In this document: in pieces, positions 45,293 through 53,243 of the stretch
Layout: every line of letters starts with the position of its first letter
Position numbering within the stretch: position 1 is the stretch's first letter
Origin: Oscillospiraceae bacterium
GTDB lineage: Bacteria; Bacillota; Clostridia; Oscillospirales; Oscillospiraceae
Reading direction: 5' to 3'
Length of the DNA: 64,000 nucleotides
Assembly: GCA_902787755.1 (NCBI GenBank)
Contig: CADAHL010000002.1
Location: 1-64,000 of the forward strand
Made by a program: the position numbers and the translations under genes
The notes under the pieces: model-generated
Databases searched by the model: none
Seen by the model: only the letters and a program-made list of their open reading frames with translations
Told to the model about the DNA's origin: nothing

Positions 45293-46612
45293 ATGCTTGA
45301 CGTAAAACTTGGAATCCAGGCACTGAATAATTTAAAGAAACACTCCTTCTCATTTCAAATCTTATGTGTTTTTCTTTATCGTGTCTGCCTTGATGCCCTC
45401 TATATTGGAATCATTTCTCCAGTGTATCGCTACTCATATTCGGGCTTCTATACAAGACTGTTGGTATTACCATACCTCATCTCAATTCTGGCCGTGTTGA
45501 TACTTGCACCTTTTATAGCCGAAATAAATACCAGAAGGACCCCTTCTTCGATGCTTGTAACAATTTTGCAATACCTTTACTTCATCCCTCTGACGTCATT
45601 TTATGGGTGTATAGGGACGGTTAGCCCAACGTTTTTTGTAATTGCTATGGCCTATTGGACAGCACTCCTGGCTTGGCAACTGTGTTTACCTACGCTATCA
45701 CTTCGGCAACTTCCAATTCGACATGTTCGTCAGTTTTTTTGGGGGTTAACTATCCTTGCCAGCGTTTTTACGTTGGCGGTATCGTGGAGATATACAGGCC
45801 TTCGATTTACCTTGGACTTTATCAACGTTTACGAGATACGTGCAGATGCGGCAGAGTATGATATGCCAACCGTGGTGAAATATCTACTCAATGCTATGCC
45901 TATGATTCTCGTCGTCGTGCTGCTATATTGGTTGGAGCATCGGAAACGACTCATGGCAATGATAGTATCGGTCGTCTATCTGTTCCTTTTTTCAATTGCA
46001 GGGGATAAATCCTGTTTTTTCATGCTCTTTCTGGCTCTTGGTATTTATTATCTTTACCGACCGTGGATGTTTCGCTGGTTGCCCATATTGTTGATTGGCG
46101 TAGCGGTGATAGAGGTACTAGAACATTTGGCGTTAGGCACGAATTGGATTCTTTCACTGTTTACTCGCAGAATGATGTATGTCCCAGTGGCTCACAGTGA
46201 GGCCTACTATCGCTTCTTCTCTGTGAATCCGGTCGATTTGTTCTGCTCCGGGATTATGGGCAAGTTGTCTTTCCAAACGGGGTATATCAAAGATATTCCC
46301 CGCACGATTGCTGAATTTATTGGAGAGTATAGCATGAATGCCAACAACGGCTTACTGGGGGACATGTTCGCAAATCTCCCACCACTACTTGGAATCCTGA
46401 TCATGCCACTGATTCTTGTGATCAGTTTTCGATTGTTGGACCTGGCGGCTGTGGGGCAGAAGGACAAGATTGTAATTCCTTTTGCCGTTTACTTCGCTAT
46501 TACGTTTATAAATTCAAGCTGGAGTACGACATTATTGTCCCACGGTATGTTATTGACATGCATCCTTTTGTATTTGTATCCTCGTGATGAAAAGAGGTCG
46601 ATAGGCACATGA
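45293..46612 (+). CDS. Multi-spanning membrane protein, oligosaccharide polymerase-like (Wzy candidate)
   Basis: 439 residues with about 10-12 membrane segments and AT-rich codons. A large outer loop lies at about residues 290-350 (SEAYYRFFSVNPVDLF, GYIKDIPRTIAEFIGEYSMNANNGLLGDMFANLPPLLGI), as in O-antigen polymerases, and GDKSCFFMLFLALGIYYL resembles a conserved segment of that group. Sequence similarity within Wzy proteins is low, so the call rests on topology and on the Wzz-like and flippase genes that follow. It is coupled to the next gene by an ATGA overlap. Confidence 0.68.
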   Translation: MLDVKLGIQALNNLKKHSFSFQILCVFLYRVCLDALYIGIISPVYRYSYSGFYTRLLVLPYLISILAVLILAPFIAEINTRRTPSSMLVTILQYLYFIPLTSFYGCIGTVSPTFFVIAMAYWTALLAWQLCLPTLSLRQLPIRHVRQFFWGLTILASVFTLAVSWRYTGLRFTLDFINVYEIRADAAEYDMPTVVKYLLNAMPMILVVVLLYWLEHRKRLMAMIVSVVYLFLFSIAGDKSCFFMLFLALGIYYLYRPWMFRWLPILLIGVAVIEVLEHLALGTNWILSLFTRRMMYVPVAHSEAYYRFFSVNPVDLFCSGIMGKLSFQTGYIKDIPRTIAEFIGEYSMNANNGLLGDMFANLPPLLGILIMPLILVISFRLLDLAAVGQKDKIVIPFAVYFAITFINSSWSTTLLSHGMLLTCILLYLYPRDEKRSIGT

Positions 46613-47544
46613 AGCTATACGAAATAACATTTGCCGATATCCTTGCTGCTCTGCGGCATGGATGGCGAGAGATTCTCACATTGACGCTCATCTTTACTAT
46701 GCTTGGTGCTTTCTCTGGCCTTTTGCTCTCTAGAAGCGGGGATCATGTGGCAAGTGGGTCGGCAGATAAATTGCGCTATACTGATCTGCCCGCTGTGGAA
46801 GAGTCTCGAAGGTATTATCTTGAGCGAGCTTTGCGCGTATATGCAGTTTATTCTGGCGTAAGAGAAGAACTTAAAACCTTAAGAGACGATGAGACATTAA
46901 CGGAAGCTCAGCTTGATGCGATTAATAAGCTGGACCAGAGTTGGGAACAAAGCTACCTTCAGGAATGGGAGACGGTTTGTACTGAAGTCTTATCATTGGA
47001 GAAGCCTTATTGTCCCGAGGAGTTTTGGGAAGATGAGTTGGCCTATTGCGAAAGCAGACTGTTTACCGTTTCTGAAGGGATGACTATTGACGAGGTAACC
47101 GGGAGCCATGAGTTCGATGAAGTTGATGTGACATCCCATGATTACGCTAAGAATATTTACGCTTCTCGGATTGACTGGCTTAAAAACCGTAAGGAACAGT
47201 TGTTGGCTGACTGTTTAACTATGGATCAGCGATTGGATAATATTGAAGAGAAGCAGGGGAAACTTTTGGAACAGACAAATCAGCTGGCGCTGCAAGTGTG
47301 CACTGAGAATTATCTACAGTTGCATATAAAATGCAAAGTGCTTGATTGGCAGGAAGCGCTGACGCTTTGGCAGAGGACAGATCCTGAAGAAAAGGAAGAA
47401 TATCTGACTGTCGGTATAGCCCATACATTTGGTGTTGTGTATGCAAAAAACGCTTTGGAGGTAACAACATTATTCTGCATGCTTACGGGACTTGCTGTTG
47501 GCGCGTTCGCAGCAGTGTGTCGACAGGGAAAAAGCAAACAATAG
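46609..47544 (+). CDS. Wzz-like chain-length or co-polymerase protein
   Basis: 311 residues. One membrane segment at about 22-42 (ILTLTLIFTMLGAFSGLLL) and another at about 282-302 (ALEVTTLFCMLTGLAVGAF) bracket a long, largely helical outer region with coiled-coil character (DWLKNRKEQLLADCL, QRLDNIEEKQGKLLEQTNQL). This is the topology of Wzz/CapA-type polysaccharide co-polymerases. There is no Walker motif and no tyrosine kinase gene beside it. The sequence itself is not clearly in a known family. Confidence 0.6.
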   Translation: MKLYEITFADILAALRHGWREILTLTLIFTMLGAFSGLLLSRSGDHVASGSADKLRYTDLPAVEESRRYYLERALRVYAVYSGVREELKTLRDDETLTEAQLDAINKLDQSWEQSYLQEWETVCTEVLSLEKPYCPEEFWEDELAYCESRLFTVSEGMTIDEVTGSHEFDEVDVTSHDYAKNIYASRIDWLKNRKEQLLADCLTMDQRLDNIEEKQGKLLEQTNQLALQVCTENYLQLHIKCKVLDWQEALTLWQRTDPEEKEEYLTVGIAHTFGVVYAKNALEVTTLFCMLTGLAVGAFAAVCRQGKSKQ

Positions 47545-47560
47545 GCTAGGGAGTGCACGC

Positions 47561-49087
47561 GTGAAGAAAAATGGTATTCTGAATACGCTCTTTTCTGTTT
47601 CGGGATTAATCTTGCTGGGCAAAATCTTCGGGTTCATCAAACAGCTTTATGTGGCGGCGAATTTCGGCACAACCATGGAGACGGATGTGATCTCCCTGAC
47701 AGAGGGGTTTATTGCAAATACGCAGTATCTTCTGGTTCAAGTGTTGTTGACATCTTTTACTGCTGTGTATATCCATATTCACGAACAGGATAAAGAAGCG
47801 GCGCAGCGGTTTACGGCAGACACACTTAAAGCGTTTTCGTTGATTGTAGTTCTGATAGTGACTTTGATTGTGCTGCTTAATAAGCCGATCGCTCATCTTC
47901 TAGCCCCGAGTTATAGTTCTGAAATGACTTCACGCGTAGCTTTCTATCTTCGCATCCTTGCCCCCGTATTGGTCTTATTTGTGTGGATTGCGGTTTTTCA
48001 TGCAATACTCAATTCGCATGAAAGATTTATCCCGGGTGAGATGACCAGCATAGTCCAAAGCGTGATCACAGTCCTTTTGGTCTCCTTGATTGGCGGGCGA
48101 ATTGGTCCTGCTACCCTGGTGGTAGCCCTGCTTGCTTATACACTTATAAACGCATTGTATTTGGGATTTTCAGCTAGAAAATATTTGGGGTGGAGTTGGA
48201 ACAACCCGTTTCAAAATGAAGAAATCAAAACGCTGATGCGTATGGCGGGTCCTCTAGTCCTTGGATATGCGATGATCTATATCAACCAGCAGGTAGATAA
48301 GATCCTTACTAGCGGATTGGAAGCAGGGACTGTTACGGCAATGGGTTATGCAGCGGTACTTTCTAATCTTGTTAGTACATTTATCGTCACTTTTTGCTCT
48401 ATTCTGTTTACGTACGTTACCTCAGCCATCGCCAAGAATGAGACAAAAAGGGCGGCTGAGCTTTCCAGTCACAGTGCATTTCTGCTTGGGGTCGTTTTTT
48501 TGCCTATAAGTATCATTTCTGTGATAGAATCAGAGGATATTGTTTGCATCGCTTTCGGACGGGGCGCTTTTGATGAGAATAGTATACGTATTGGGGCTGC
48601 AGCGCTTCGCGGCTATGCGTTTACGTTCGTCCCATTGGCGCTACGGGAGGTTTTTAGCCGGTTATCCTATGGCTATCAAGATTCAAAACACCCAATGTTG
48701 AATAGCAGCATCAGCATCGTTTTCAATATTCTGCTGAGTGTTGCACTTGTAAAGCCGCTTGGTGTGTTCGGCGTAACGTTGGCAAGCAGTGTTTCTGTCG
48801 CTATCTGTGCGATGCTCAATACAGTTTCGGTACAAAAACTGAACCATGAATTTCAGCTTGTATGGCTGCTCCGACGTTTACCGTGGTTCGTGGCAGGAGG
48901 TGCAGTTTGCACTGGAGCCTCATATTTGTGCGCTATAAAACTGTCAGAAGGACAAGTGCTCCTTCGCTTTCTTGCTGTAATGGTTTGCGCTCTGTTTTCT
49001 TTCGTCCTCGTTATGCTTCCGGTTCTTTATCAGACTTATATTCGGGACGATGGCTTGCGCATCTTTGGAATACAATTAAAGAAATAG
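47561..49087 (+). CDS. MurJ/Wzx-like lipid-linked oligosaccharide flippase
   Basis: 508 residues from the GTG at 47561 with TAGGGAG 7 bases upstream; the open frame extends 23 codons earlier into the preceding gene. About 14 membrane segments. GLILLGKIFGFIKQLYVAANFG is the MurJ/MviN-like N-terminus, and MAGPLVLGYAMIYINQQVDKIL and FVPLALREVFSRLSYGYQDSKHP are typical of that group. MurJ flips lipid II; capsule-locus copies are thought to flip their own lipid-linked repeat unit. It is AT-rich like the two genes before it. Confidence 0.87.
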   Translation: MKKNGILNTLFSVSGLILLGKIFGFIKQLYVAANFGTTMETDVISLTEGFIANTQYLLVQVLLTSFTAVYIHIHEQDKEAAQRFTADTLKAFSLIVVLIVTLIVLLNKPIAHLLAPSYSSEMTSRVAFYLRILAPVLVLFVWIAVFHAILNSHERFIPGEMTSIVQSVITVLLVSLIGGRIGPATLVVALLAYTLINALYLGFSARKYLGWSWNNPFQNEEIKTLMRMAGPLVLGYAMIYINQQVDKILTSGLEAGTVTAMGYAAVLSNLVSTFIVTFCSILFTYVTSAIAKNETKRAAELSSHSAFLLGVVFLPISIISVIESEDIVCIAFGRGAFDENSIRIGAAALRGYAFTFVPLALREVFSRLSYGYQDSKHPMLNSSISIVFNILLSVALVKPLGVFGVTLASSVSVAICAMLNTVSVQKLNHEFQLVWLLRRLPWFVAGGAVCTGASYLCAIKLSEGQVLLRFLAVMVCALFSFVLVMLPVLYQTYIRDDGLRIFGIQLKK

Positions 49088-49099
49088 GGAGGATTCTCC

Positions 49100-50041
49100 A
49101 TGAACAAACAAATCTGTGTCATCGGCGGCGGGAGATGGGGAGAGAACCATATCCGCACGCTCCATGAGATGGGCAACCTGGGCGCGGTGGTGGATATGAA
49201 CGCCGCCCGCCTGGAAGAACTGAAAGAGAAGTACGGCATGGCGATCTATACCGATCTGGACGAGGCGATCCGCCATGGCTATGATGGCTATGTGGTCTCC
49301 ACCTCCGCGGAGACTCACTATGAGATCGGAAAAAAACTGCTGGGACTGGGCCTTCCCACCCTGATCGAAAAGCCCATGACCATGCACATTGAAGAATCCG
49401 AGGAACTGGTGGAGATCGCCCGGCGCACCGGCGCCAACTTCATGGTGGCCCATATCCTCCTGTTCCATCCCGCCATCAACAAGATCAAGGAGTTGATCGA
49501 CCAGGGCGCGGTGGGGAAGGTGTACTACATGTACTCCACCCGCATCAAATTCGGCGTAGTGCGCACGGAGGAGAACGTGTTCGAGTCTTTCGCGCCTCAC
49601 GATATCGCCACCCTCAACTACTTTGCCGGCGCGCCGGCGGAGAGCATGACCCTGCACAGGGGCTATTTCCTCCAGAAGGATATCTGCGACTATGTTCTGG
49701 CCTATCTGGAGTATCCCAACGACGTCAAGGCCCATATCCAGGTCTCCTGGCTGCATCCCTTCAAAGAGCAGCGAGTGGTCGTGGTGGGCAGCAAGGGCAT
49801 GATCTGGTTTGACGACGCCGGGGACAAGCAGGTCCGCCTGTGCGACAAACATATTGAATGGGTGGACGGCGTACCCACCTGCACCGAAAGCGACTCCCGT
49901 GTAGTCCCGGTGGACTACAGCCAGATGCCGCTGGAGCGGGAACTGAGATACTTTACCGAGCATCTGGACACCCCGCCGGAGTATTCAACCGGCGCGGACG
50001 GACTGGCTCTGGTAAAAGCGCTGGAAGAATCGAGGAAGTGA
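49100..50041 (+). CDS. Gfo/Idh/MocA oxidoreductase, WbpB/WlbA-like
   Basis: 313 residues. CVIGGGRWGENHIRTLHEMG binds NAD; LIEKPMTMHIEESEELVE contains the EKP motif with the catalytic Lys; FESFAPHDIATLNYFAG carries the HD pair. In the UDP-2,3-diacetamido-2,3-dideoxyglucuronate pathway WbpB oxidises C3 of UDP-GlcNAcA. The next three genes supply the aminotransferase, acetyltransferase and 6-dehydrogenase of that same pathway, so the assignment is firm by context. Return to high GC starts here. Confidence 0.88.
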   Translation: MNKQICVIGGGRWGENHIRTLHEMGNLGAVVDMNAARLEELKEKYGMAIYTDLDEAIRHGYDGYVVSTSAETHYEIGKKLLGLGLPTLIEKPMTMHIEESEELVEIARRTGANFMVAHILLFHPAINKIKELIDQGAVGKVYYMYSTRIKFGVVRTEENVFESFAPHDIATLNYFAGAPAESMTLHRGYFLQKDICDYVLAYLEYPNDVKAHIQVSWLHPFKEQRVVVVGSKGMIWFDDAGDKQVRLCDKHIEWVDGVPTCTESDSRVVPVDYSQMPLERELRYFTEHLDTPPEYSTGADGLALVKALEESRK

Positions 50042-50045
50042 GAAT

Positions 50046-51173
50046 ATGCAGTTTCGGGATTTACACGCACAATATGAGGCTCTGAAGCCGGAGATCGACA
50101 CCGGGATCCAGGCGGTGATCAACAGCAGCGCCTTTATTCTGGGAAAGCCAGTTGCCGAACTGGAGGAGAAGCTGGCGGCCTATGTGGGGCGGAAGCACTG
50201 CGTGGGCGTGGCCAACGGCACCGAAGCGCTGCAGCTGGCGCTGATGGCCTATGACGTGGGGCCCGGCGACGCGGTCTTCACCTCCGACTTTACCTACTTC
50301 GCCTCCGCCGGCTGCGCCTCCATCATCGGCGCAACGCCGGTGCTGGTGGATATCGATCTGGACACCTTCAACATGAGTCCGGCGGCCCTGGAGCGGGCGA
50401 TTCAAAAGACCCTGGCGGAGGGAAAGCTGAAGCCCCGGGTGATCATCCCCGTAGATCTGTTCGGCCTGCCCGCCAATTATCCGGAGATCAAGGCCATCGC
50501 CCGGCGCTATGATCTGCTGATCCTGGAGGACGCGGCCCAGGGCTTCGGCGGACAGATCGACGGAAAGCTGGCATGTTCCTTCGGCGATATCTCCGCCACC
50601 TCCTTCTTCCCGGCCAAGCCCCTGGGCTGCTATGGGGACGGCGGCGCCATCTTCACCGACGACGATGCCATCGACGCCCGGCTCCGCTCCCTACGGGCCT
50701 CCGGCAAGTCTCCGGAGGACAAATACGACAACCGGGAGGTGGGCATGAACTCCCGGCTGGATACCCTCCAGGCGGCGATCCTGCTGCCCAAGTTCAAGGC
50801 GTTCGCCGACTATGAGGTGGATGCGGTGAACCGGGTGGCTGAGCGCTATACCGCCGCATTGAAGGACAAGGTGGTTACCCCGACGGTTCCGGCGGGCTAT
50901 CTGTCCAGCTGGGCGCAGTACACGGTGCTGCTGCCCGACCGCAAGACCCGGGATCGGGTCCAGGCGGCGCTGAAGGAACAGGGGATCCCCTCCATGGTCT
51001 ACTATCCCCGTGGCCTGCATCAGCAGAAAGCCTACGCCTGGATGCGGCTTTCCGACACGGACTACCCCAACACGATCGAAGCGACCAATCGGGTCCTGAG
51101 CCTGCCTATGCACCCCTATCTGAAGCCTGAGGATCAGGATACGGTGATCCGGGCGCTGCTGGAGGCTCTCTGA
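50046..51173 (+). CDS. UDP-3-keto sugar aminotransferase, WbpE/WlbC-like
   Basis: 375 residues. FRDLHAQYEALKPEIDTGIQ at the start, VGVANGTEALQLALMAY, EDAAQGFGGQIDGKLACSFG and SFFPAKPLGCYGDGGAI with the PLP lysine K191 are diagnostic of the WbpE/DegT subgroup. It puts an amino group at C3 of the keto sugar made by WbpB. Starts 4 bases after the previous stop and overlaps the next gene by one base. Confidence 0.92.
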   Translation: MQFRDLHAQYEALKPEIDTGIQAVINSSAFILGKPVAELEEKLAAYVGRKHCVGVANGTEALQLALMAYDVGPGDAVFTSDFTYFASAGCASIIGATPVLVDIDLDTFNMSPAALERAIQKTLAEGKLKPRVIIPVDLFGLPANYPEIKAIARRYDLLILEDAAQGFGGQIDGKLACSFGDISATSFFPAKPLGCYGDGGAIFTDDDAIDARLRSLRASGKSPEDKYDNREVGMNSRLDTLQAAILLPKFKAFADYEVDAVNRVAERYTAALKDKVVTPTVPAGYLSSWAQYTVLLPDRKTRDRVQAALKEQGIPSMVYYPRGLHQQKAYAWMRLSDTDYPNTIEATNRVLSLPMHPYLKPEDQDTVIRALLEAL

Positions 51174-51757
51174 TGGAAGAAAAGAATTTCTTTGTCCACG
51201 AGTCCAGCTATATCGACGACGATGTGCAGATCGGAGAGGGCACAAAGATCTGGCATTTCTGCCACATCCAGCGGGGCGCAAGGATCGGAAAACACTGCTC
51301 CCTGGGGCAGAACGTAAACGTCAGCAACCACGTTATCGTGGGTGATGGCTGCAAACTCCAGAATAACGTGTCTCTGTACGAGGGCGTGGAGCTGGAGGAT
51401 TATGTGTTCTGCGGCCCCTCCTGCGTGTTTACCAACGATCTGACCCCCCGGGCTAAGTACCCCAAAGGCCCCGCCGGGTATAAGAAGACTCTGATCCGGG
51501 AGGGCGCCTCCATCGGCGCCAACGCCACCATTGTCTGCGGACATACGGTGGGGAAGTGGGCGCTGATCGGCTCCGGCGCCGTGGTCACCAAGAACGTGCC
51601 GGATTACGCCCTGATGCTGGGCGTCCCCGCCACGGTGAGAGGCTATGTCTGCCAGTGCGGACAGCAGCTGAAGTTCGAAAACGGCGAGGCACAATGCGCT
51701 TCCTGCCTCAGAAGGTACCGGAAAACCGGTGACGGCCGGGTAGAGGAAGCGGAATAA
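51173..51757 (+). CDS. UDP-3-amino sugar N-acetyltransferase, WbpD/WlbB-like
   Basis: 194 residues of left-handed beta-helix hexapeptide repeats, starting FFVHESSYIDDDVQIGEG and TKIWHFCHI, which is characteristic of WbpD. FTNDLTPRAKYP and IREGASIGANATIVCG follow. The C-terminus carries a small zinc-ribbon-like tail (YVCQCGQQLKF, CASCLRRYR), common in this subgroup. It acetylates the 3-amino group to give UDP-GlcNAc(3NAc)A. Confidence 0.92.
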   Translation: MEEKNFFVHESSYIDDDVQIGEGTKIWHFCHIQRGARIGKHCSLGQNVNVSNHVIVGDGCKLQNNVSLYEGVELEDYVFCGPSCVFTNDLTPRAKYPKGPAGYKKTLIREGASIGANATIVCGHTVGKWALIGSGAVVTKNVPDYALMLGVPATVRGYVCQCGQQLKFENGEAQCASCLRRYRKTGDGRVEEAE

Positions 51758-51797
51758 ACCAATAAAACCTGCCAAAGGCAGATAAGGAGGTTTTCCC

Positions 51798-53138
51798 TTG
51801 AGCGAAGTAAAGTACGACGATCTGTATGGACGCCTGATCCGGGGCGAGGAGAAGCTGGCCCTGGTGGGCCTGGGTTACGTGGGCATGCCCATTGCGGTGG
51901 AGTTTGCCAAGCACGTGAAGGTGATCGGCTTCAACCACAACGAGCGCCGGATCCAGCAGTACAAGAGCGGCATCGATCCCACCAACGAGGTGGGCAACGA
52001 CGTCATCAGCAAGACTACCGTGGATTTCACCTCGGATGAGAAGCGGCTGAGCGAGGCAAAGTTCATCATCGTGGCCGTCCCCACCCCGGTGAAGGAGGAC
52101 AACAACCCGGATCTGGAGCCGGTGGAGAACGCTTCCCGGATCGTGGGCCGCAATCTGGTCCCCGGCTGCATCGTGGTTTATGAGTCCACGGTCTATCCCG
52201 GCGTGACCGAGGATATCTGCATCCCCATTCTGGAGAGAGAGTCCGGGCTCCGCTGCGGCGTGGATTTCAAGATCGGCTATTCGCCCGAGCGTATCAATCC
52301 CGGCGACCGTGTCCATACTCTGACCAGTATCCGCAAGATCGTCTCCGGCATGGATGAGGAGACCTGCGCCGTCATCAAGCAGGTGTACGATATCGTGATC
52401 AAGGCGGGGACCTTCCCGGTTTCCAACATCAAGACCGCCGAGGCGGTCAAGGTCATCGAGAACAGCCAGCGGGACATCAACATCGCCTTCATGAACGAGA
52501 TTGCCATGATCTGCGACCGTATCGGCATTGACACCGACGAGGTCCTGGCGGGGATGAACACCAAGTGGAACGCCCTGGGCTTCCGTCCCGGTCTGGTGGG
52601 CGGGCACTGCATCGGTGTGGATCCCTACTATCTGACCAATATGGCGGAGAAGCTGGGCTACCACAGCCAGATCATCCTCAACGGCCGCAAGGTCAATGAC
52701 AGCATGGGCGCTTTCGTGGCCGACGCCGCCATCAAGCAGATGATCGAGGCCGGCAAGGCTCCCAAGAAGAGCAAGGTGGTCATCCTGGGCATCACCTTCA
52801 AGGAGAATTGCCCCGACACCCGCAACAGCAAGGTCAACGATATCATCAAGCGCCTGAAGGAGTATGAGATCTCTCCGCTGGTCACCGATCCCTGGGCCGA
52901 TCCCGAGATCGCCAAACGGGAGTACGGGGTGGACCTGATCGGCTTCGACCAGGTGAAGGACGCCGACTGCGTGATCGTGGCGGTGGGCCACAAGGAGTTC
53001 CGCTCCCTGTCCATGATCCAGCTCAAGGCCCTGTTCAACCAGGAACTGCCTGACGATGAGAAGGTGCTCATCGACGTGAAGAGCCTGTATCGGATGGACG
53101 AACTGAGGGCATCCGGGATGCGCTTCTGGAGACTGTGA
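51798..53138 (+). CDS. UDP-N-acetylglucosamine 6-dehydrogenase, WbpA/WbpO-like
   Basis: 446 residues. LALVGLGYVGMPIAVEFAK binds NAD; VPTPVKEDNNPDLEPV, YESTVYPGVTED and GYSPERINPGD are family motifs; the catalytic cysteine is C271 in GGHCIGVDPYYLT; NCPDTRNSKVNDIIKRL lies in the C-terminal domain. It oxidises UDP-HexNAc to the uronic acid in two NAD-dependent steps, the first step of the pathway for which the three preceding genes supply the rest. GGAGG is about 7 bases before the TTG start. Confidence 0.94.
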   Translation: MSEVKYDDLYGRLIRGEEKLALVGLGYVGMPIAVEFAKHVKVIGFNHNERRIQQYKSGIDPTNEVGNDVISKTTVDFTSDEKRLSEAKFIIVAVPTPVKEDNNPDLEPVENASRIVGRNLVPGCIVVYESTVYPGVTEDICIPILERESGLRCGVDFKIGYSPERINPGDRVHTLTSIRKIVSGMDEETCAVIKQVYDIVIKAGTFPVSNIKTAEAVKVIENSQRDINIAFMNEIAMICDRIGIDTDEVLAGMNTKWNALGFRPGLVGGHCIGVDPYYLTNMAEKLGYHSQIILNGRKVNDSMGAFVADAAIKQMIEAGKAPKKSKVVILGITFKENCPDTRNSKVNDIIKRLKEYEISPLVTDPWADPEIAKREYGVDLIGFDQVKDADCVIVAVGHKEFRSLSMIQLKALFNQELPDDEKVLIDVKSLYRMDELRASGMRFWRL

Positions 53139-53243
53139 TCCGGCAGTGATATCGGATGTTGAAATTGATACTGCGGCATGATAGAATCGTGTCGTTACCG
53201 GAAACGTGATCCTTTACCGTGAAAACTACAAAAAGAAAGGCTC

